This document shows, piece after piece, positions 21,056 to 30,524 of a stretch of 64,000 nt of DNA. The translations under genes were made by a program, and so were the position numbers. The notes beneath the pieces were generated by a model. The model made no database searches and was not told the origin of the DNA. It was given only the letters and a program-made list of their open reading frames with translations. How positions within the stretch are numbered: the stretch's first letter is position 1; each line of letters opens with the position of its first letter. This DNA is from Tepidiphilus margaritifer DSM 15129 (lineage in GTDB: Bacteria > Pseudomonadota > Gammaproteobacteria > Burkholderiales > Rhodocyclaceae), in contig NZ_AUDR01000014.1 of NCBI RefSeq assembly GCF_000425565.1, forward strand, positions 124,001-188,000, read 5' to 3'.

Positions 21056-22142
21056 CGACCTGTACTGGATGCGCCGAGCGTTGCGGCTCGCGCGCAAAGG
21101 GCTGGAGACCACCACGCCCAATCCGCGCGTCGGCTGCGTCATCGTCTCCCCCGACGGGCAGCTGCTCGGTGAAGGATGGCACGAGCGCGCCGGCGAACCG
21201 CACGCCGAGATCCACGCCCTGCGCCAGGCCGGAGCGGCCGCGCGCGGCGCCACCGTCTACGTCACGCTCGAACCCTGCAGCCATCACGGCCGCACTCCAC
21301 CCTGCGCCGACGCCCTCATCGCCGCCGGCGTAGGGCGCGTCGTCGTCGCCCTGCAAGACCCCAATCCCCGCGTGGCCGGCAAAGGGGTCGAACGACTGCG
21401 TGAGGCGGGCATCCCCGTCGACGTCGGGCTGTGCGCCGAAGCATCCGCCGAGCTCAACCGGGGTTTTCTCACCCGCATGACCCAGGGCCGGCCCTGGTTC
21501 CGTCTGAAGACCGCCGCCACGCTCGACGGACGCACCGCGCTCGCCGACGGGCGCAGCCGCTGGATCACGGGCGAAGCCGCCCGACGCGACGTGCACCGCT
21601 GGCGCGCCCGCTCCTGCCTCGTGCTCACCACCATCGCCACCGTGCTCGCCGACGATCCCGAGCTCACGGTGCGCCACGTCCCTTGCCGACGCGCGCCGCG
21701 CCGCGCCGTGCTCGACAGCCGCCTGCGCCTGCCCGAATCCGCCCGCCTGCTGCACGGCGAGCCGGTGTGGATTTTCACGGTGCGAGAAGAGCCGGAGAAA
21801 CGCGCCCGCCTCGAAGCCCGGGGGCATCGCGTCGTCCGGCTACCGGCCGACGCCGCCGGGCGCATCGATCTCGCGGCGCTCGCCCGCTGGCTGGGAGCAC
21901 ACGAGATCAACGAAGTCCTGATCGAAGCCGGCGCCACGGCGAACGCCGCGTTCCTTACCGCAGGTCTCGTCGATGAATGGCTGCACTACGCCGCCCCTTG
22001 CGTGCTCGGGAATCAGGCGCGCGCCCTCTTCGCCCTGCCCGAACCGGGCACGCTCGAAGAAGCGCCGCGCTTTCGCGTGGAAGAGACGAAACGCCTGGGC
22101 GAAGACCTACGCCTGCGCCTGCGCCCCACAGACCGGACATGA
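21030..22142 (+). CDS. ribD: Bifunctional riboflavin biosynthesis deaminase/reductase
   Basis: Performs the deamination and the side-chain reduction steps of riboflavin synthesis. It has 370 residues. The deaminase domain has the zinc motifs HAEIHAL near residue 56 and [11 protein letters not shown] near residue 81. The reductase domain covers residues ~150-365 ([27 protein letters not shown]). ATG at 21030 lies inside the end of nrdR; ATG at 21069 is an alternative. The 3' end overlaps the end of the convergent moeB-type gene by 36 bp. Confidence 0.95.
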   Translation: MPPTSSVPDDLYWMRRALRLARKGLETTTPNPRVGCVIVSPDGQLLGEGWHERAGEPHAEIHALRQAGAAARGATVYVTLEPCSHHGRTPPCADALIAAGVGRVVVALQDPNPRVAGKGVERLREAGIPVDVGLCAEASAELNRGFLTRMTQGRPWFRLKTAATLDGRTALADGRSRWITGEAARRDVHRWRARSCLVLTTIATVLADDPELTVRHVPCRRAPRRAVLDSRLRLPESARLLHGEPVWIFTVREEPEKRARLEARGHRVVRLPADAAGRIDLAALARWLGAHEINEVLIEAGATANAAFLTAGLVDEWLHYAAPCVLGNQARALFALPEPGTLEEAPRFRVEETKRLGEDLRLRLRPTDRT

Positions 22143-22865
22143 GGGGTCGCGCGCCACGTTCAAGCTGCGCCACTGCATCGTCAAGGCATCGAAGAGCACC
22201 AGCCTGCCGGAAAGCGCCGCCCCCAGTCCCGCGAGCCACTTGATCGCCTCGGCGGCGAGCGCCGTGCCGATGAGGCCGGTGAGCGGCGCGAACACGCCCA
22301 TCACGGCGCAGCGCAGCTCCTCGTCCTCGGCCTCTTCGGGAAAAAGGCAGCGGTAGCACGGCCCGCCGCGCCCCGCCCGGTCGAACACGGCGATCTGCCC
22401 CGAGAAACGGATCGCCGAGCCGGAAAATAGCGGTTTTCCGGCCGCCACGCAGGCGCGGTTGACGGCGTGGCGCGTGGGGAAGTTGTCGCTGCAATCGAGC
22501 ACCAGGTCGACCTCCGCCACCGCCTGTGCCAGACGATCTCCCTCGAGCCGCGTCTGCAGCGGCACCACCTCGACCAGCGGGTTGACGCGGGCAAGCGCCG
22601 TCTGTGCCGCCAGCACCTTGGGCTGACCAAGGGTGCTTTCGTCGTAGAGCGTCTGGCGCTGCAGGTTGGTAGCATCGACCACGTCATCGTCGGCGAGAAA
22701 CAGCCGGCCGATACCGGCCGAGGCGAGATACCACGCCGCCGGGCAGCCCAAGCCACCCGCCCCGACGATCAGTACCTTGCCCTGTCCGATGCGCTCCTGC
22801 CCTTCGATGCCGATCTCGGGCAGGAGCAGGTGGCGGCTGTAGCGCAGCAGCGCCGCATCGTCCAT
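22107..22865 (-). CDS. moeB: ThiF/MoeB/HesA family adenylyltransferase
   Basis: E1-like enzyme that adenylates the C-terminus of a ubiquitin-fold sulfur carrier (MoaD or ThiS). It has 252 residues. The ATP-binding GAGGLGCPAAWYLASAGIG is near residue 37, DCSDNFPTRHAVNRAC near 127. Two CxxC pairs bind zinc (CYRC near 177 and CPVC near 244). No mo or thi genes are adjacent, so MoaD versus ThiS cannot be decided. It is downstream of ctpA, a frequent order in betaproteobacteria. Confidence 0.9.
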   Translation of the reverse strand: MDDAALLRYSRHLLLPEIGIEGQERIGQGKVLIVGAGGLGCPAAWYLASAGIGRLFLADDDVVDATNLQRQTLYDESTLGQPKVLAAQTALARVNPLVEVVPLQTRLEGDRLAQAVAEVDLVLDCSDNFPTRHAVNRACVAAGKPLFSGSAIRFSGQIAVFDRAGRGGPCYRCLFPEEAEDEELRCAVMGVFAPLTGLIGTALAAEAIKWLAGLGAALSGRLVLFDALTMQWRSLNVARDPSCPVCGAQAQA

Positions 22866-22873
22866 CGATCGGG

Positions 22874-24322
22874 TCAGCGTTTCGCCGTTTTCGGGGCTTT
22901 ACCGAGGGCGGAGGTCTCGGCCGGCGGCGCCGGCGGCGCTACCCCTTCACGCAGCCACTTCAAGGCTGCCTGATATTGCCGGTCTTCGGCCGAACCGTAC
23001 TCGAATTTCGGCGGCAGATCGGGTTCCTCGGCAGGCGTTTCCTCCTTGTTCTCCCCGCTGGTCGCCTCGCCTGCCTCGCCGGACTCGGCCCGTTTGATGC
23101 CTTTGCCGTCGAGTTCGAGGTGTTGCTGCAAGTCGGCCTCGCGCAGGAAACGGGCCGCCCCTTTCTCGGTTTCTTCGACGACGAAGTCGGGCTCGATGCC
23201 CTTGGCCTGGATCGAACGGCCGCTGGGGGTGTAATAGAGCGCCGTGGTGAGCTTGAGCGCCGCGCCGTTGTTGAGCGGCAGGATGGTCTGCACCGAGCCC
23301 TTGCCGAACGAGCGCGTCCCCATGATCTTCGCCCGGCCGTGATCCTGCAAGGCGCCAGCCACGATCTCGGAGGCAGAAGCCGAACCGCCATTGACCAGCA
23401 CCACCATCGGCAAGGAGCGATACTCCGGCGGCAGATCGGCCAAGTAGTCACGCTCGCGGGGTCCGCGCAGATAGTCGGACGGGCGCACGCGGTATTCACG
23501 CTGCGAATCCGGTAGGCGGCCGGAAGTTTTCACCACCAGCGCGTCGTCGGGCAGGAAGGCGCCGGATACACCGATCGCCGCGTTGAGCAATCCTCCCGGA
23601 TCGTTGCGCAGGTCCAGAATTACCCCCTGCGGCACCCCTTCCTTGCGCAGCTTGCGCAGCTGCTCGATGAGCATGGGGCCGGTATTTTCCTGGAACTGCG
23701 TCACCCGCACGTAGGCGATGTTTCCGTCGCGCTTGCTCTTGACGCTGCGCACGGTGATCACCTCGCGCGTGAGGGTGAGCACGATGGGCTTATCGACCTC
23801 CTTGCGCACGATGGTGAGCTTCACCTTGGTACCGGGTTTGCCCCGCATGCGCTTGACCGCATCGCGCAGGCTCATGCCCTTGACCGGCGTCTCGTCGATT
23901 TTCACGATCAGATCGCCCGCCTTGATGCCGGCACGAAACGCCGGCGTATCCTCGATCGGGGAGACGACTTTGACGAAACCGTCTTCCATGCCGACTTCGA
24001 TTCCCAGACCGCCGAACTCGCCCTGGGTGCCGACCTGCAGCTCCTGGTATTCCTCGGGATCGAGATAGGCCGAATGCGGATCGAGGCCGCTCACCATGCC
24101 GCGAATGGCTTCGGTGATGAGCTTTTGATCCTCCACCGGCTCGACGTAGCCCTTCTTGACCGCGTCGTAGACCTCGGCAAACGCCCGCAACTCTTCGAGC
24201 GGCAGGGAGGGCGAGGCATTGCGCTCGGCCCAGGCCGACAGATTGAGCGTGAGCAGGACACCGCCCACCACCGCTACTACCAACAAAGAAACCCGACTGA
24301 TCCAGCGCCGCATTCGCATCAC
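22874..24322 (-). CDS. ctpA: S41 family C-terminal processing protease
   Basis: Periplasmic serine protease anchored by an N-terminal helix (residues ~12-31); 482 residues. The PDZ domain is at ~95-175 (GLGIEVGMEDGFVKVVSPI). The S41 core contains VLVNGGSASASEIVAGAL with the catalytic serine and GTRSFGKGSVQTI with the catalytic lysine. The C-terminal tail is Glu/Pro rich. It lies directly downstream of envC; CtpA proteases of this type degrade peptidoglycan-related proteins, so the neighbours suggest a cell-wall role. Confidence 0.94.
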   Translation of the reverse strand: MMRMRRWISRVSLLVVAVVGGVLLTLNLSAWAERNASPSLPLEELRAFAEVYDAVKKGYVEPVEDQKLITEAIRGMVSGLDPHSAYLDPEEYQELQVGTQGEFGGLGIEVGMEDGFVKVVSPIEDTPAFRAGIKAGDLIVKIDETPVKGMSLRDAVKRMRGKPGTKVKLTIVRKEVDKPIVLTLTREVITVRSVKSKRDGNIAYVRVTQFQENTGPMLIEQLRKLRKEGVPQGVILDLRNDPGGLLNAAIGVSGAFLPDDALVVKTSGRLPDSQREYRVRPSDYLRGPRERDYLADLPPEYRSLPMVVLVNGGSASASEIVAGALQDHGRAKIMGTRSFGKGSVQTILPLNNGAALKLTTALYYTPSGRSIQAKGIEPDFVVEETEKGAARFLREADLQQHLELDGKGIKRAESGEAGEATSGENKEETPAEEPDLPPKFEYGSAEDRQYQAALKWLREGVAPPAPPAETSALGKAPKTAKR

Positions 24323-24334
24323 CCCGAGATTGTG

Positions 24335-25684
24335 TCAGCCGCCGATCCATCGCAGGGGATCGAGCGGCTCGCCATTGTGCCTGATTTCAAAGTATAACCC
24401 CGAGCGGCCCATGTTGCCGCTCGTCCCCGTGGTGGCGATCGTCTCTCCGGCCCGCACCCGCTGCTGCGGCTCACGCAAAAGGGAGTCCGCATTGGCGTAG
24501 ACGGTGAGATAGCCGCCTCCATGATCGAGGATGATCAGATTACCATAACCGCGCAGCCAATCAGCGTAGGCGACCACGCCATCGGCCACGGCCCGTACCG
24601 GCTGCCCCGCCCCCGCGGCAATGAACACCCCGCGCCACGTCCCCCCCTCGGGGCGGGACGCGCCAAAGCGTCCCTGCACACTACCCTGCACCGGCCAGCC
24701 CAGGCGGCCGTGCAGTCCGGAGAGGGGGGTTCCGGCGGCCGATGCGTCGGCGATGCGCCGCGCCGGGCGCGACGGCGCCTCGTCTTCCGGAGATTTCGAT
24801 GCCGCAGACTCGGCAGGGGACGCAAGGTTCGCCTCGCGTTTGGCTTGCGCCGCTGCGCGCCGCGCCGCCTCACGCCGCTCACGCTCGCGTCTTGCCTCTT
24901 CCTCCCGCCGCAGACGCTCCTGCCGTGCCTCCTCCTCGCGCCGTGCCCGCTCCTGGGCTTCCAGCCGACGGATCAGCTGGGTGAGCGCCGTGGCATCCGC
25001 CTCGATCTCGCGCTTGCGATCTTTGGCCGCCTGGAGCTGTCGCGCCAACTCCTCGCGCAGCTGCCGCCGCTGCTGCGCCAACCCCTGCCAGCGTTCCGCT
25101 TCCTGCGCGACCTCTTCCCTCACCTGCGCCAGCCGCTCCTGACGGCGCTTGAGCTCCGCACGCAGCGCCACCGCGCGGGATTGCTGCTCGCGCAAGGCAG
25201 CGATGCGCCGGGCCCGATCGGCGGCGAGCAGCTCTAGATAATGCGCGCGTCTGCCCGCTTCGGCCGGCTCTTCGCTGGAGAAAATCGGATCGAGCGGCCG
25301 CTGGCGGCGGTAATACTCCCGCGCCCACGAGGCCACCTCTTCTTGATGCCGGGCGATCGAGCGTTCCAACTCCGCCAGCGTCGCCTCGTTCTCGGCGATG
25401 CGCGCAGACAGCGCCGATTCTTCCGCGCGCAGCCGCTCCAGCTTGCGCGCCGAGGCATTGGCCGCACGTTCCGCTTCTTGCAGCTTTGCCTCGGTCTCCT
25501 GGCGGCGCGACTCGGTCTGGCGCACCTCGCGGTCGATGCGCTGCATCTCGCGCTGCAGGTTTTGGAGCTCGGAGCGTTTTTCTCCTAGCCCCCCTCCCTG
25601 CGGCGCTCCGGCTGCATGGGCGAGCGAACCGACCAAGGCCAGTAGCACGACCCCCACCGGGACGGCCAGTCTGCGCACGATCAT
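24335..25684 (-). CDS. envC: EnvC-like murein hydrolase activator
   Basis: Periplasmic coiled-coil activator of septal amidases; 449 residues. A signal peptide covers residues 1-26. Long Arg/Glu-rich coiled coils follow (~30-260). The C-terminal LytM/M23 domain (~330-449) is degenerate: the usual HLHFE-type zinc motif reads GLYFEIRHNG, as in non-catalytic EnvC. ATG at 25684 begins the signal peptide; the open frame further upstream overlaps gpmA and is rejected. The order gpmA-envC-ctpA is conserved. Confidence 0.93.
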   Translation of the reverse strand: MIVRRLAVPVGVVLLALVGSLAHAAGAPQGGGLGEKRSELQNLQREMQRIDREVRQTESRRQETEAKLQEAERAANASARKLERLRAEESALSARIAENEATLAELERSIARHQEEVASWAREYYRRQRPLDPIFSSEEPAEAGRRAHYLELLAADRARRIAALREQQSRAVALRAELKRRQERLAQVREEVAQEAERWQGLAQQRRQLREELARQLQAAKDRKREIEADATALTQLIRRLEAQERARREEEARQERLRREEEARRERERREAARRAAAQAKREANLASPAESAASKSPEDEAPSRPARRIADASAAGTPLSGLHGRLGWPVQGSVQGRFGASRPEGGTWRGVFIAAGAGQPVRAVADGVVAYADWLRGYGNLIILDHGGGYLTVYANADSLLREPQQRVRAGETIATTGTSGNMGRSGLYFEIRHNGEPLDPLRWIGG

Positions 25685-25709
25685 CGGCACGCCGCCCGAG
25701 GCATTCGGT

Positions 25710-26459
25710 TCACCTTTTTGCGCGCCCTTGCGCCGCCACGGCCGCCTGCTGCGCCTTGATCGTCTCCTCGTCAGCGAGGTAATAGCTCTTGAGCGGCCGG
25801 CAGCTCTCGTCCAGCTCATAGACGAGGGGCTGGGCCGTGGGGATGTTGAGCCCGACGATGTCCTGGTCCGACACGTGGTCGAGATATTTGATGAGCGCGC
25901 GCAGGCTGTTGCCATGCGCCGCGATGAGGATACGCTCCCCGGCGAGAATGCGCGGCACGATCACCGTCTGCCAGTAAGGAACGAAGCGCGCCACCGTATC
26001 CTTGAGGCATTCGGTGCGGGGAAACTCGGCCTTGGGCAGATCGCGGTAGCGCGGATCGTCGGCGGTGATGCGCGGATCGCCCTCGGGCAACGGCGGCGGC
26101 GGAACGTCGTAGGAACGGCGCCACAGCAGCACCTGCTCGTCGCCGTATTTGGCTGCCATCTCGGCCTTGTCCAGCCCCTGCAGCGCGCCGTAGTGGCGCT
26201 CGTTGAGCCGCCAGGAATGCTCCACCGGCAACCATAGCTGATCGAGCTCTTCGAGCACGATGTTGAGCGTCTTGTTCGCTCGTTTCAGCACCGAGGTAAA
26301 CGCCCGATCGAAGGCAAATCCCCGCTCGCGCAGCAGCCGCCCGGCCGCGCGCGCCTCTTCGACGCCTTTCTCCGTGAGATCGACGTCGGTCCAGCCCGTG
26401 AAACGATTCTCCTTGTTCCACACGGACTCGCCATGACGCAACAGCACGATCTTGTACAT
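25710..26459 (-). CDS. gpmA: 2,3-bisphosphoglycerate-dependent phosphoglycerate mutase
   Basis: Glycolytic and gluconeogenic interconversion of 3- and 2-phosphoglycerate; 249 residues. The phosphohistidine motif [18 protein letters not shown] is at residues 5-22, with the second catalytic histidine in [11 protein letters not shown] near 185. Two ATG codons (26465 and 26459) are possible. AGAGGAT ends right at the first, leaving no spacing, so the second, with about 6 bp spacing, is chosen. It starts the envC-ctpA-moeB gene string. Confidence 0.97.
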   Translation of the reverse strand: MYKIVLLRHGESVWNKENRFTGWTDVDLTEKGVEEARAAGRLLRERGFAFDRAFTSVLKRANKTLNIVLEELDQLWLPVEHSWRLNERHYGALQGLDKAEMAAKYGDEQVLLWRRSYDVPPPPLPEGDPRITADDPRYRDLPKAEFPRTECLKDTVARFVPYWQTVIVPRILAGERILIAAHGNSLRALIKYLDHVSDQDIVGLNIPTAQPLVYELDESCRPLKSYYLADEETIKAQQAAVAAQGRAKR

Positions 26460-26589
26460 GATCATCCTCTGATATGATTGGACACCTCGATCGACGCTCG
26501 GGCGACGGCAGATGCAAACCACGATCGAGCCGAGCATTTTATCGCAGCCGTCGCACGTGCGTCGTCCCATCCCGTCATGAAAGGAGGCA

Positions 26590-27021
26590 ATGTTGCAGGA
26601 ATTCCTCGTGCAGAACTGGCACTGGGCCTTGCTCGCCGTGGCCAGTGGCCTGTGGTGGCTCGTCGAAACGATACGCAGTGCCACCGACGACAGTCGCGTC
26701 ACCCCCACTCAAGCAGTCATCATGGTCAACCGTGAAGACGCCGTCTTCGTCGACATCCGCGGCGAGGCCGACTACCGCAAGGCGCACCTGCCCAATGCCC
26801 TCCACGTGCCCGCCGAGCGTCTCCTGGAAGACCATCGCCTCGAGCAGATGCGTTCGCGCCACCTCATCCTCTACTGTGACAGTGGCGTGCGTTCGGCCAC
26901 CGCCTGCAAGAAGCTGCGCGCCGCCGGTTTCCCCCACGCCTATACGCTCGCCGGCGGCCTCGATGCCTGGCGCAAGGCCAATCTGCCGCTCGAGAGCGAA
27001 TCCTCGAGGAAGAAGAAATGA
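26590..27021 (+). CDS. Rhodanese-like domain membrane protein
   Basis: A 143-residue protein with one N-terminal membrane helix (residues ~10-28) and a rhodanese domain (~40-135). The active-site loop CDSGVRSA has the cysteine near residue 95, so a sulfur- or selenium-transfer role is possible. AAGGAGG lies just upstream of the start. Genes of this type precede grxC and secB in many betaproteobacteria. It overlaps grxC by ATGA. Confidence 0.88.
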   Translation: MLQEFLVQNWHWALLAVASGLWWLVETIRSATDDSRVTPTQAVIMVNREDAVFVDIRGEADYRKAHLPNALHVPAERLLEDHRLEQMRSRHLILYCDSGVRSATACKKLRAAGFPHAYTLAGGLDAWRKANLPLESESSRKKK

Positions 27022-27299
27022 GCGAATCCCCCAAAGTGCGCATGTACGCCACGCAAGTCTGCCCCTATTGCGTCCGGGCCGAACAGCTGCTGCGGCGCAA
27101 GGGTGTGACCGAGATCGAAAAGATCCTGATCGACCGCGATCCCGAGCAGCGCGACGAGATGATCCGCCTCACCGGTCGGCGCACCGTCCCGCAGATCTTC
27201 ATCGGCGAGACGCACATCGGCGGCTGCGACGATCTCTATGAACTCGAGCGTCAGGGCAAGCTCGACGCCCTGCTGCAAGGTACCTCTGCCTCCCATTGA
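27018..27299 (+). CDS. grxC: Glutaredoxin 3
   Basis: Glutathione-dependent dithiol oxidoreductase of 93 residues. The CPYC active site is at residues 13-16, with TVPQIFIG and GGCDDL as the glutathione-binding motifs. It is coupled to the rhodanese gene by a 4-bp overlap and is followed by secB. Confidence 0.96.
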   Translation: MSESPKVRMYATQVCPYCVRAEQLLRRKGVTEIEKILIDRDPEQRDEMIRLTGRRTVPQIFIGETHIGGCDDLYELERQGKLDALLQGTSASH

Positions 27300-27326
27300 T
27301 TCTATTCTTCATTACGGAACCCTGCC

Positions 27327-27815
27327 ATGAGCGACACCAACGGTACGCAAACCTCCGATCAGCCGATCTTCAGCGTCGAGAAACTCTACGTGCGCGACCT
27401 CTCGATCGAGGTTCCCAACGCGCCGCAATGTTTTCTCGAGCGCGAGACGCCCAACATCGACGTCCAACTGGCCACCGCCGCCACGCGCCTCGATGAGGGA
27501 TTCTTCGACGTCACACTGACCGTGACCGTCACCGCCAAGATCGGCCAGGACAAAACGCTCTTCCTCATCGAAGCGGCACAAGCCGGCATCTTCCAGATCC
27601 GCAACGTGCCGGAAGAAAACCTCGAACCGCTGCTCTTCGTCGCCTGCCCCAATCTGCTCTACCCCTATGCGCGCGAAGCCATCACCTCCTCGTCGCTGCG
27701 CGCCGGTTTCCAGCCGGTGATCCTCGCGCCGGTCAATTTCGAAGCGCTCTACGCTCAGCAGAAACGGCAGGCCGAGATCGCCCAGAGCAGCGAAGGCGAA
27801 GCCCGCCTGCAGTGA
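27327..27815 (+). CDS. secB: Protein-export chaperone SecB
   Basis: Tetrameric cytoplasmic chaperone that keeps preproteins unfolded and passes them to SecA; 162 residues. Family motifs are clear: FSVEKLYVRDLSIEVPNAP, EVTLTVTVTA-like strand DVTLTVTVTAKIG, and CPNLLYPYAREAI near residue 109, with a variable acidic tail. The grxC-secB-gpsA order is typical. Confidence 0.97.
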   Translation: MSDTNGTQTSDQPIFSVEKLYVRDLSIEVPNAPQCFLERETPNIDVQLATAATRLDEGFFDVTLTVTVTAKIGQDKTLFLIEAAQAGIFQIRNVPEENLEPLLFVACPNLLYPYAREAITSSSLRAGFQPVILAPVNFEALYAQQKRQAEIAQSSEGEARLQ

Positions 27816-27822
27816 GTCGACG

Positions 27823-28299
27823 ATGAAACGGCGGGGCGGCAGAACCCTGACACGAGGTCTCGGCAAGCTATGCGCCTGGCTGGCCCTCGCCTTTGGCCTC
27901 CTGGCGCAAGCGCCAGTGCATGCCGAAGGGGCGACGTATCGCCACATCACCACCCTCACCCCGGCCTATCTCGCCCCCGGAGAGCCGGTCCCTGTTTTTT
28001 CGCTGCTGCCCGGCACCCCGGTGGAATGGATTCAAAACCGGGGGGAATGGGCGCAGATCCGGGATGCTGAAGGGGGGTTGTACTGGGTGCCTGCCGCCAA
28101 TCTCGACGATCTGCGCACCGTGATCGTCATCGTCGACCGTGCCGAAATCCGCTCGGCGCCCGATCCCGAGGCGGCCATCGTCTGCGAGGTCGAACGCAAT
28201 GTCGTTCTGGCGCTGCTGGGTACGAGCGACGGCTGGGCCGAAGTCACGGTCGGCTCGCTGCGCGGGTTCATTGCCCGCAGCGCCGTCTGGGGATTGTGA
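27823..28299 (+). CDS. SH3-domain exported protein
   Basis: A 158-residue protein with a signal peptide (basic start, hydrophobic residues ~14-28, ending VHAEG) and two SH3-like segments (about 35-90 and 95-158; VEWIQNRGEWAQIRD, and SDGWAEVTVGSLRGFI). Bacterial SH3 domains often bind peptidoglycan, so a periplasmic role is likely, but function is not known. It sits between secB and gpsA and its stop overlaps the gpsA start. Confidence 0.8.
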   Translation: MKRRGGRTLTRGLGKLCAWLALAFGLLAQAPVHAEGATYRHITTLTPAYLAPGEPVPVFSLLPGTPVEWIQNRGEWAQIRDAEGGLYWVPAANLDDLRTVIVIVDRAEIRSAPDPEAAIVCEVERNVVLALLGTSDGWAEVTVGSLRGFIARSAVWGL

Positions 28300-29300
28300 T
28301 GCAGCTCGCCGTACTCGGCGCCGGAGCCTGGGGCACGGCGCTCGCCATTGCCATGGCACGCCGCCACCACGTACGCCTGTGGTGTCGCGACCCGGTTCAG
28401 GCGCAGCAAATCGCGTACGAACGCCGCAACCGCCGTTATCTACCGGAGGTGGAGCTGCCGGCAGAAATCGCGATCACGGCGAGTCTGCCCGAGGCACTCG
28501 CGGGGGCGAATCTCGCTCTGATCGTCACGCCGCTCGCGGGGCTTGGGGCCGCGGTGGCGGCGCTCGCGCGCGAGCGCCCGAATCTTCCCTTTCTCTGGGC
28601 CTGCAAGGGTATCGACCCCGAGCGCCTGGCACTGCCGCATCGCATCGTTGCCGAATCCTGGCCCCTGGAGCTGCCAGCGCCGCGGGCAGGCGTGCTCACC
28701 GGCCCCAGTTTCGCCCTGGAAGTGGCACGCAACTTGCCCACCGCCATGGTGCTTGCCGCCGCCGACGCCCACTGGGCCAAGCATTGGGTCGAGCAGCTGC
28801 ACCAGCCGCGCTTGCGCCTCTACGCCCACGACGACGTGGTCGGGGCCGAGGTGGGCGGAGCGCTCAAAAACGTCATCGCCATCGCCGCGGGCGTAGCCGA
28901 TGGTCTGGGCTGCGGGCTCAACGCCCGCGCTGCCCTGATCACACGGGGTTTGGCGGAGATCGCCCGCTTGGCCCGAGCGCTCGGCGGGCGCGACGAAACC
29001 TTGATGGGACTGGCGGGCATGGGCGATCTGATCCTCACCACCACCGGGCAGCTCTCGCGCAACCGCCGCGTCGGGCTCATGCTCGCCACCGGCAAGCCGC
29101 TAGCGGAGATCCTCACCGAACTGGGGCACGTCGCCGAGGGCGTGCCCACCACCCGCGCCGCGGTAGCGCTCGCCCACCGCCACGGCATCGAGCTGCCCAT
29201 CGCCGAGGCCGTCCATCGTCTGCTCTTCGAACCGGGCGTCACCGCCGACGATGTGCTGGAGACCTTGCTCGCGCGCGATCCGAAGTTCGAGCGCGTTTGA
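28299..29300 (+). CDS. gpsA: Glycerol-3-phosphate dehydrogenase [NAD(P)+]
   Basis: Makes sn-glycerol 3-phosphate for phospholipid synthesis; 333 residues. The Rossmann motif LGAGAWGTALA is at residues 5-15. GPSFALEVARNLPTA is near residue 134 and the catalytic lysine is in GGALKNVIAIAAG near 188. ATG at 28299 is used; a GTG at 28296 one codon earlier is equally possible. The start overlaps the preceding stop. Confidence 0.96.
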   Translation: MQLAVLGAGAWGTALAIAMARRHHVRLWCRDPVQAQQIAYERRNRRYLPEVELPAEIAITASLPEALAGANLALIVTPLAGLGAAVAALARERPNLPFLWACKGIDPERLALPHRIVAESWPLELPAPRAGVLTGPSFALEVARNLPTAMVLAAADAHWAKHWVEQLHQPRLRLYAHDDVVGAEVGGALKNVIAIAAGVADGLGCGLNARAALITRGLAEIARLARALGGRDETLMGLAGMGDLILTTTGQLSRNRRVGLMLATGKPLAEILTELGHVAEGVPTTRAAVALAHRHGIELPIAEAVHRLLFEPGVTADDVLETLLARDPKFERV

Positions 29301-29306
29301 CCCTCC

Positions 29307-29771
29307 TCACCCTCCGCCCGGAAATCCCTGCTGCCGCCAGGCCTCATAGACGACGAGCGCGACGGCGTTCGACAGATTGAGACTGCGGTTGCCCGGCAAC
29401 ATGGGGATGCGCAGGCGCGTCTCCTCGGCGAATTCCGCCGCCACCTCGTCGGGCACGCCACGCGTCTCGGAGCCGAAGACGAAGACATCCCCTGGCGCGA
29501 ACGCCACGTCCGCATAGCGCCGTGCGCCTTTGGTCGTCAGCAGGAAACGGCGCCGCGCGCCCAGCCAGACGCGGCACGCCGCCCAATCCTCGTGCACCAC
29601 CACCCGCGCAAGGTCGTGATAATCGAGCCCCGCCCGGCGCAGCCCCTTGTCTTCGAGCACGAAACCCAGCGGTCGCACCAGATGCAGCCGCGCCCCCGTG
29701 TTTGCAGCCAGGCGGATCACGTTGCCGGTATTGGGCGCGATCTCCGGCTGAAAGAGGACGATCTCGAACAT
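29307..29771 (-). CDS. trmL: tRNA (cytidine(34)-2'-O)-methyltransferase
   Basis: SPOUT methyltransferase that 2'-O-methylates the wobble base of certain leucine tRNAs; 154 residues. The trefoil-knot motifs are VLFQPEIAPNTGNVIRLAANT at the N-terminus, FVFGSETRGVP near residue 100 and PGNRSLNLSNAVALVVYEAW at the C-terminus. ATG at 29771 is chosen; ATG at 29780 is an alternative. It lies 5 bp downstream of comF. Confidence 0.93.
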   Translation of the reverse strand: MFEIVLFQPEIAPNTGNVIRLAANTGARLHLVRPLGFVLEDKGLRRAGLDYHDLARVVVHEDWAACRVWLGARRRFLLTTKGARRYADVAFAPGDVFVFGSETRGVPDEVAAEFAEETRLRIPMLPGNRSLNLSNAVALVVYEAWRQQGFPGGG

Positions 29772-29776
29772 GTTCC

Positions 29777-30508
29777 TCATCGACTCCGACGGGATGGCGA
29801 AAGCGCCCGTGCCAGCACGATTCCCCGGACCGCAGCCGCGCCGCATTCCAGCAAGACCGCGGCCAGAGCGTTCAGCGTCGCCCCCGTGGTGAGCACGTCA
29901 TCGACCACGCTCACCCGTCTGCCGGCGATCCCCTGCGCCCGATCCACGGCGAAGGCACCGCGCAAGTTCTCGCGCCTCGCCGCGGCGTGCAGACGGGCCT
30001 GGTGCGGCGTCTCGCGCCGGCGCTGCACTGTTTCGAGCAGAACCGGCACGTGCCATGCGGCACCCAGATCGCGGGCGAGCACCGCGGCCTGATTGAAACC
30101 GCGCGAGCGCAGCCGCTGACGTGCGAGCGGCACGGGCACGAGGACGTCGACCGCCGGCGGAGAGGACAGCTCCTGCGCCAAGGCCCGCGCCAGAGCGCGC
30201 CCCAGGCGCAGATCTCCACCATACTTGAAGCGCTGAATCAGAGCATCGAGCGGCGGCTCGTACCAGAACCCCGCCCGCACGGCGTCAAAGAATGGTGGAT
30301 CCAGCGTACATTCGGCGCAGATCCCTTCTTCACGCTCGTCCTCCGTCAGACGATCGCCGCAGCGCCCACAGGCCGCCTCCTGCGTCCAGGGGGTGAATTC
30401 GGCTTGGCAGGATGCGCACACGCCCCGCACCGTCGTCCCCAGGCCGCACACGCCGCAGTGCGACGGCAGGAAAAAATCGACGAGCAGCGTAAAATCCGGC
30501 AGATTCAT
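29777..30508 (-). CDS. comF: ComF family phosphoribosyltransferase-like protein
   Basis: A 243-residue protein. The N-terminal zinc ribbon has two CxxC pairs (CGVCG near 18, CASC near 31, then CGRCG near 47 and CAEC near 64). The C-terminal phosphoribosyltransferase fold has the PRPP loop VVDDVLTTGATLNA near residue 205. ComF proteins take part in DNA uptake or processing in competent bacteria. The start has GGGGGAGGA. Only 16 bp separate it from the divergent bioC start. Confidence 0.9.
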   Translation of the reverse strand: MNLPDFTLLVDFFLPSHCGVCGLGTTVRGVCASCQAEFTPWTQEAACGRCGDRLTEDEREEGICAECTLDPPFFDAVRAGFWYEPPLDALIQRFKYGGDLRLGRALARALAQELSSPPAVDVLVPVPLARQRLRSRGFNQAAVLARDLGAAWHVPVLLETVQRRRETPHQARLHAAARRENLRGAFAVDRAQGIAGRRVSVVDDVLTTGATLNALAAVLLECGAAAVRGIVLARALSPSRRSR

Positions 30509-30524
30509 TTCCTCCCCCTGCACT

